Below are positions 26,301 to 35,300 of a stretch of 64,000 bases of DNA, piece by piece. Location: positions 9,702,297-9,766,296 of the forward strand of contig OU452206.1 in assembly GCA_911728435.2 (NCBI GenBank). The letters are read 5' to 3'. A program made the translations under genes and the position numbers. Each line of letters opens with the position of its first letter. The first letter of the stretch is position 1. The DNA is from Apoderus coryli. Its lineage: Eukaryota > Arthropoda > Insecta > Coleoptera > Attelabidae. Below the pieces are notes generated by a model. The model was not told the DNA's origin and ran no database searches. It was given only the letters and a program-made list of their open reading frames with translations.

Positions 26301-29300
26301 TCCAAGATAAAAATGGAATAGCATTAGAATCTTGGAAACGGTGGGGTTACAATGTCAGTTAAATTAGAGCAAAGTTGTACAATTTAAACACTTTTCAAAT
26401 GGTGTTTTGAAAATTAAACCTTACTTTTATTGATTGCACTCTAACACAGCAGTAAAATTGAAACTTGTGTCATAAAATTAAAAATCTTTTCCAATGATTT
26501 ATAAAAATAAAATGTTAGATGACTATCATAGCTCATATTATGAATAATAAAAAGAGTTTTTTAATTTTTTAACCAAAATCGGATAACAACAAGTTTATTT
26601 TTATGACTATATGATAATATAAATTTTTTTCACACAGTGAGTTAATAAAATTTTCCTAAACGTTAAAACATGTAATAAATGTAGCTTTTCGTAAGAATTA
26701 ATGATAACCACTGATGATGCAGCCTGGTGCTGCGAAACATGTTTGGTGACCTTCGACATATAAAGAAAAGTTTATTAGAAATATCCATTAAAATTTATTG
26801 TGTGGAGGTAGACTTTTCTTTCAAGAATATATAATTATTCTACTCCACTTCAACATGGACTACTTCTTTAGAATTTTAGTTTTTATTTATGTCTGACATT
26901 TTACAGACATAAAAAAACGAAAAACACTCTCTCATGTTGAGGAGAATAAGATAGCGTTTACAAATTTTCACTACGACGTTTCGTTTTCCAAAAACCATCA
27001 TCAACTTCGTTTTTGTAAATACGGCCCTGGATTTTTTATTGTCAAAAATACGTGGTATGGATTAAGCAAGTTTTCAGTGTGTTTGGCTGTTATTTAAAAT
27101 TATTCAAGAAAAATCACCATAGTTTAGCACTTAACTGAATGAATGCAGAGGAGTAGGTTTTGCAAAAACATGCTTTCGTCGTTACACACAATTATTTGTT
27201 ATTATTTGACAATTTATTTCTGTCTCATTACAACATTTTATTCTGTACGCGGTTTAAATTTAGTTGAATTTTTTGTTATTAAAAAAACACCTTTCTCAGA
27301 TGAATTTTTTCTGCGAAAAATAAGTGTTGATTTTTCTTGAATAATTTTAAATAACAGCTAAAAACACTGAAAACTTGTTTAAACCAGTATATGTGATATA
27401 CCACCTATTTTTAAATTGAAAACGGTTTTAAATTTAACAATAAAAAATCCAGGGCCGCATTTCAAACCAAGCTGATGATGGTTTTTCAAAAACGAAAAGT
27501 CGTAGTGAAAATTTGTAAACACTATCTTATTCTCCTCAAATGGTAAGAAAGTGCTTTTGATTTTTTTATATCTGTTAAAATAATGTCAGAAATAAATAAA
27601 AACTAAAATCGCAAAAAAGCGTTTTTTCCAAAATTCTGGAAAACGGCTAAAGTTAGTTTACTTTTGAGAACACCATTTAAAAGATGTTTAAATTGTACAA
27701 CTTTCTTCTAATTGTAACTCCTAGTGTTTCCAATATTATAATATTATAAACATTAACTTAAATGAAAAATACGAAGAAATTATTTGAAGAAGACATTTTC
27801 ATCAAAAGCTTATCGAACTGGATAAAAACGAGTTAAGGCGAATTACAGGATGCAGGACAGTACTCTCAAAAAGATGTGTCTGAGTGGGAACGATAAATTT
27901 CGTTTTTACGAAGAAGCAACACGTGTTTTGTGATTGCATGACCCTGTTCTGTCTAAAGTTGAAATACCTTGGAAGCATGACTAACACCACAAACGAAGTA
28001 AGGCGATCAACAACTTCACATGAAAAGTTTGCGACAACTGGGCGATTTCTAGATTAGAATCATTGCCAAAAAATTTGTCTCTGTTCAGATCGAAGTGGAA
28101 AGAGGCTAAAGGACCTAAACGACTCCACTACAATGTACAATAAAAAATATTAACTCTACCCATCATTCCTATATCATCCTATTTAGCGCACAAATCATTA
28201 CATACATGTGGATACCTGCCAAATAAATGCTTTAAAAATTTATTTATTATAGAAATTTAATACCTTGTTTCAAATTTCATTTTTAGTTATTAATTTAAAC
28301 CATTTTTTTTCTTATTCTAATAAATAACAAAATAAAGAAATAGGATGATAGACACAAAAAACTATCGTTAGCTTTTAACCAACATACCCAACAAGATATA
28401 AACCCGAAACAAAAAAAAAACTGAGAGAGATTTATTGCCCAGTTGAGTCCATTTCTATTCCATAAAAGTGTGTAAGAAATATTTTACATTGGCGCCACCG
28501 TGTGTTGGTTCGAATTACAACGCAAATCGAGAGACCCTCATAGATCAATTCAACACTTAAGACTTTTTTATGTTCAATGTTGTCTGTGCTTCGCAGTGAA
28601 AGCATTGCCAAATAATGTGAACTTTTGGGTGACATTTCGACCACACATTAAGATGATACACTTGGAAGGATATTCTTGGTTAAAGGTATTATATTTTTAT
28701 GTATTCAAATGATTGATATTTTTAATAACAGAGAAGATGTTCTAATCGAGTTGTAAAAATTTGACGATGGGAAAAATATCATAACACTTGTTGCATTTTA
28801 TGGTCTTTTTATAATGTGCTAAGTATGTTTTTTGATTTTTATTTGTTTGCTTATACCACGGAACATTGTCTTATAATTTCGATGAGTATACCGTACGTCA
28901 CAGATTTATTGTGCATTATTGAGACTGGAAGATATATTCCAATTCCATTATGGAATGTCAAACCGAAATAATCTAACAAGAATTATTAATTAAATGCTTA
29001 AATATTGTATGAAAAGTACAGGTCGTTACCTTAAATAAGGAAATTAAGCGTAGCAACAACAATTGGAAACGTTGTATGTATAGAAAATTCGATCATGCAC
29101 AAATTTGTGGGGGGTGCCCCAAGGCTATATATAGGGCCCAATTCTGTATTCATACACCTGCCAGAGCCCCAGTAATTTATATTGATAATACAATACATTT
29201 CTATGCTGATAACACTCAGTATTACCATTCTTTAGTTTCTTCTGAACGAGATCGTGAGGAGCTTGTTATCAACGATGACTTGTATCGGCTGATTGACTCA

Positions 29301-32300
29301 GCATCAATTAAGGATCAACCTTGCTAAGTGTTCTTTGAGGGCGGACTTCTAAGCGGTTAAGTGTGATAAAAACTTTGGGGTCACCCTAGATACAAATCTA
29401 AGATTTAAAGATCATATAAGTAAAACAATTCAGAAGGTTTATCATGCTCTCAAATTATTATATCCCCATCGTGGTGTTCTATCAGAGCTTATTAAGATTA
29501 GATTATGTGATGCACTCGTTTTGTCTCATTTTAATTGTGACGACGTGGTGTATGGCCATGTTTAGACCAAGTTGATGTTTGCAGAGTTAAAAGAAATCAA
29601 AAATCATGGTTGAGATATACAAGGTGTTTCTAAAATAGGTGGTCAAAATTTGTGAGCGAATTGGAGACGTCTAGTCATGACCAAAACTTAAATTGCAATT
29701 TTTGCGAAAAAAAAATTACTTATTTTTGTTAAATATTAATTGTGTTAAATGTACCTATTTAATTTTGTTGAGTTTATTTTGATATTGAAATACAGTTTGC
29801 TAACACAAAGTTTTCCAAAATTTTATTAATGCTGATGTGTAGTCAGGACCAGTTTTATCCTAAAATTTTAAAACTTGAATTTCTCAGAAATCTTTAAGTT
29901 TTTCGAGAAAAAACAAGTATGCCTTTTTTATGTAGAAAACTTTATTTTATCATATTTTTGACACAAATGGAATAAAAGTCACAAAAAAATAAAGTTAGGT
30001 TATAATTAAGGCAAGGGTCCCCCGTCATCCTTTTTTATTAAATGTCATGTCAGTTTACAACATTTAACTAGGTGCATAAATATGCTACATTTGATTAATT
30101 CATCTTTACTCGTTTCGAAAATATTTCAAAATAATCATCCTCAGGCAGTCATCTTTAACACCCTGTATCGTTGTAAATAAGGACTTTCCAAAAAATTACA
30201 ATTTAGGCTTTTTTCATGATTAGTCGTGCCCCAATTCGCTCACAAATTTTAACTACCTATTTTAGAAACAGCTTGTATTATACGGAGTTAGAAAGTTCGA
30301 GCCGGTGTCGCACAGGTTAGGTAGTGCACGATAGTTGAAAATGAGCAAAAGACGCGCTCTTCATCGAATCATTTGCTCAAAAAAGCCACCATACTTGTAT
30401 GATAAGTTTAAATTCAGAACGGATGTTCGTTGGCTCAACCTAAGGTTCAGCGGTAGAATATCACCTCCTCCTCATCGAACAGCCACTTTTCAGCAGTTAT
30501 TTACTTATATGGTTTATGCTCTCTACAATGGAATTAGCGATTCGTTAAAAGAAATGCCTGTTTCCAGATTTAAACGGGATTTTAAAAAAATATCTATTTT
30601 CTGAAGTAATCCATCTTCGAGAGGAGTTGAATGTGTAAAACACAAATAAAACAACGTCTACTCTAATAATTTACACAACTTTTTATGTTAATCTTTTTGC
30701 CATTTCTCGAAAGTTCTATTTTCCATAAAGATTTTAAACTAAACCATGATATACAAAAAGAAACTATAAAAATGACTAAATTTTATATACTATGACAACA
30801 CAATTTTTTGAGTTTCTTTTTCAATAAGAAAATGTTTTATATTTTAATTTTATAAGATTTTATTCCATTAATTTCCACTAATTGGTAAGTTTTTACATAG
30901 TAGTTTAAGATATTCTCATGTCTAAGAGCTATAACACTTTCAGTTTGTATACGTTTATATAATCCATGCCATACTGTTTTTGACTTTACCTAAAATGACT
31001 GCGTAACTGTTTATTATGAGCCACTGATGATGGAAACTTAGTTTTCCGAAACATGTCTGGCGCTGCAGGCTGATTGCATACTAATATACGAATAGTTTGG
31101 TGGAGTAGACGTTGTTTCTATTTGTGTTTTACACATTCAACTCCTCTCTAAGATGGATTACTTCAGAAAACTTCACTTTATTTGATGCAAAGAATAAATG
31201 CAGAAACATGCAGGGTGTTCCATTTAAAAAATTATAAGTTTGATGTGTGTATATTCAAAGTATTTATTGGGTGCTCATAATAGTCCTACCTACATACACC
31301 TACAGTGACTTTAACTAAAATGACTGCGTGACTGTTTATTTTGAGCCACTCATGATGGAAATTTAATGTTCCGAAACATGTCTGGCGCTGCATGCTGATT
31401 GCATAATAATATATGAATAGTTTGGTGGAGTAGACGTTGTTTTATTTGTGTCTTAAAAAAATATCTGCTATCGATGAACAGAGTTTCAGGCTTGGTGAGT
31501 AAGTGACTTATAGTATAGATATCAGTTTTCAGAGTTCATACATATATTCATTCTTTTTAAGTATATATTATTGTTTTTTATGCAATTTTTGTGATTATTT
31601 TTTGTTGTATTGCAATTATTATTAATATTGTGTGTATGTTATTTTAGGAATGAAACTGATATTTTCTAAATTATTTTTCCAAATCCTTTTGTAGTGTTTT
31701 GTACTGTAATCAATTATTATTATTATTTATCTTCATGGTTCGTATATAAAAGTCATCAGTACTCTTGAGAAGAACCTTTGGAATAATGTACTATCTAAAC
31801 CGGCTAAAGGCTTATCAAATCATCTAAACTTAGGAAACGAAACACACTTTTCTCTTCAATCAAAACGTTATGAAAGTTTCTGGGACGGATGATTAATGCA
31901 TGAAGCATTATTAATGAAAAACACTGCTGCTATATTTTTATGTTATATGTGTGTTGACAAAATTCTAGCAACAAAACAGCGCATAGCTTCAAAATTAAAT
32001 TGTGTTCGTTGAGAAACACCAATAAAGTTATAAATTTAAATTTCGTAATATCTGCAAGATCTGTAAAAGGTTTCCAGCTTTTTTTTATATTCTTAAATTT
32101 CTCCATCTACAACATTTTTGTAATTTGTCACCAAACTCCAGACATATGTATTACAGTAAAACATCAACATCTAATATCCTTACATACATAATTCTAGTGT
32201 GGCATGTATATCATCAACAGATAGAAAACAGATAAGGGGGCGTAAAATTGAGTTCGGTTCCTTTTACAAAGGCGTGTGTGCGCTGTTTTTTGCCACTTTA

Positions 32301-35300
32301 TAATATACTTGATGAATTTTTTCTATACGCTTTTAATGTGAACAGACTGAGTTTCAAAATCCAGTGGCGTTGGAATCATTAGATCGATAGAAATTTAGAT
32401 AACTGAATATTATGACAACGGTAATTAAATTATTATTCTATATATTTTTAGAATTTAAGGAAATAAAATAGATATTACATGATGCTGCCTTAATGACTGT
32501 ACTAAATTACTAAACAAGACCCTGTTATTTGAACGATTAATAGTAAGTAAAGTAGGCGAATGTATAGGTATTTTACTATTTGTCCTATTATAGTCCCATA
32601 ATTTTAAATTTCATAATAAATATAATTGGCATAATTCTGCCAACTCAAAGTTGCACAATTCTTTCAGAAGCGTTTACATCTTTTTTTAACCATGAACAGT
32701 TAACAACACATCTGTTCAAAATTAAATTGGACGAGGAATACTTCTCTCAATGATAAATTCAATTTGGTATCACTTATAAACATTGCCTGGCAGAATTTCT
32801 AACTTTCTAAGTTTTTTTTTCTAGACTAAAGATATAATATTGAATGACATTATTAGTGGTATTGACCCAGACAGGATGTACATTTTCATAAAATTTCCAT
32901 GAAAATTCAGGTGTTCGCAAACAATTTTAGATAATTGATATCCCCAATGTTAAACGAGCCGTCACTGCATCAAGGATTATTTAAAAAACACACATGTGTT
33001 CTGTATTATCTGCTGCAATTTTTTAATTCTTAAATTCCTCCAGATATTTTTGTCTTAAAATTTTTCGAAATGTCCAATTTAAGGACAACAATATTGAGTT
33101 TTAGTTAGACAACTGTTAAAAAATTCACTGAAAGAAAGGATATAGAAAACCACCAAACATTATCTGCTATACTTTGAATAAATAGCATTGTTTCTTTAAG
33201 AGGAGTTGAATAATATTACCGTATATTTACCTAGAGTTAGATATTGAGTTCACTGATACCACACTCCTATTTTAGAAAGAAACAATACAACATATTCAAC
33301 TAGTAATTCACAAAGGTATAGGTACTCGTATTTTACTATTTGTCCTATTCCCACAGTTTTAGATTTCATAAAAAATATAATTGGCACAAACTCAGAGTTG
33401 CACAATTCTTTCAGAAGCGTTGGAGTTGAGATCTTTTTTCTGTTCAAAATATTAAATTGCACGAGGAATACTTCTCTCCATGATAAATTCAATTTGGTAA
33501 CACTTATAAACATTACCTGTCAGAATTTATAAGTTTCTAACGTCGAAGTTATAACTAATATAATTTTTTTTCCTGGGCTTAAGAAATAATATTTAATGAA
33601 ATTATTATTGGTATTGACCTAGACATTCATAAAATTTTCATCAAAATTCAGTTGTTGCATTCAAGAAAATGTTTGCAAACAATTTTGGATAATTGATAAT
33701 GTCACTGCATCAAAGAATATTTAAAGAACATTTCTGTATTCCTTTTGTTCCTAAATTTTTTGAAATGTCCAATTTAAGGACAACATTATTGAGTTTTAAT
33801 GTTAACAAATTCACCGAAAGGAAGAATATACTTAAAAATCAAAGCTAGATTTGACTAGAGTTTGATCTTGTGTTCAGTGATACGACACTCCTCTTTTAGA
33901 AACAAACAATACAAAACATTCAATTAGTAATTCACAAAGATCACTGCATAAAAGATAGATAAAAGTGAGATATAGACATGTTTTTGGTATTTTTCAAAAA
34001 TTTGAACATGATTATTTGAATTTTTGATGTAAGACTGCATAGCTAATGTTGAACAGACGACAGGATAACAAGGACAAGACAAGATGAATCTAAATCAAGT
34101 TTCTTGGGAACTACTATTAAAATGAAAGTGTTATTCAAAAAACAAAACTGATATCAGCCGCAGTGATCTTTTTCATCAAACAATAAGTATGGAGAATTTT
34201 AAAATATAATTATTTAAAGAAAAATATAAAAAAAAAAACTAACATATTATACATCAGGTAAACTTCTCAGTAACTTACTTGCTGATAACGTTGTGGATGC
34301 TATCCTGTTATTCCTGTTGGCAACTGCAGAACTGACATAACCCGTCATATTTGTTGGTTGCTCAGCATACTGCAGATATTCGTAATTGCTTGGTGCTAAT
34401 CCATAATTGTTGGACCTATGATTCAGATTATTATTGGTTGTTGTGGCAGTATGGAATGCTGGTGGTAATCGATTGAATCCTGGTAGAGTCCCGCCTGATG
34501 AACTGCTCTTTGGATAATCTTCTGGTGAGAGAACGATACCAGCATTCACCCCTGTAAATAATGATAAGTCATGTACTTATAGAGTTTGGAAAATTTTTCG
34601 CTCGAAACATTTTTGGAACAAAAGAAAACGTTCAACTGTCCAGTCCAGTTTCATATCATTTTTTTTTTGTAAAATCAATATTCGTTCCGACTCAATCGAT
34701 TATGCCATACGAAATTCTTGAGTTAACATACGCATGATGATAGGCTGACAAAACAGCGGCTTCATCAATTTCTGTTGCGTAACAATATTGTGAAATATTT
34801 GCTGATAAAGAGCTAATATGAGGTCTCCAATCCAATCTTCTATCCAAGATAACGCCGAGAAACGTCGGATTTGTTGAGGTATCTAGTTACTGATCATTAT
34901 ATTTAAAGCTAAGCAACAAAACAAACACATACCTACATCTAAGATAGTGTACTGAAAGTTGAAAATTAGGCGTAATTTTTAATCATGTTTTGTATCCTAA
35001 AACTATAATAATGACGATGATGATACCCATCAAATCACTTTAACAATATTCAATGATTTAAAAATTAGTGGTCAAACAATCAACGCATCTATTTGTATTT
35101 TCCTTTCAAAAATGTTTATTTTTAATTGCAATAATAAAAAGATATTTTTAAATTCACTTATGATCATCACATTATTTTTTATCGGTGCATGTTCTCTAAC
35201 TGACCCCGCAAAATGATAATTTGGTCATTCCAAGTATATAACAATATTTTCAATATGATAATACAAAAAATTAATTATTTATAACATTTGAATCTTTTAT

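Larger units (their letters stand above)
26293..27735. mobile_element. partial CTGTGTCCAAGATA element interrupted by other repeats
   Basis: 26293-26400 matches the left half and about 27546-27710 the right half of the 11302-11571 element. The gap holds a hammerhead element (26707-26880) and a palindromic element (26925-27545). The right terminus is lost. Confidence 0.5.
18956..34278 (-). other. serpent intron 3 (15.3 kb)
   Basis: This large intron lies between the common exon 3 and the alternative exons. It contains LINE relics, foldback elements, several hammerhead-like motifs (22158, 26707, 31020, 31345) and a tandem duplication at 32.5-33.9 kb, all listed separately. The segments 18956-21050, 22350-26290 and 27740-29075 show no recognisable gene or repeat. 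Insect GATA genes often keep enhancers in long introns, but none can be named from sequence alone. Confidence 0.6.
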
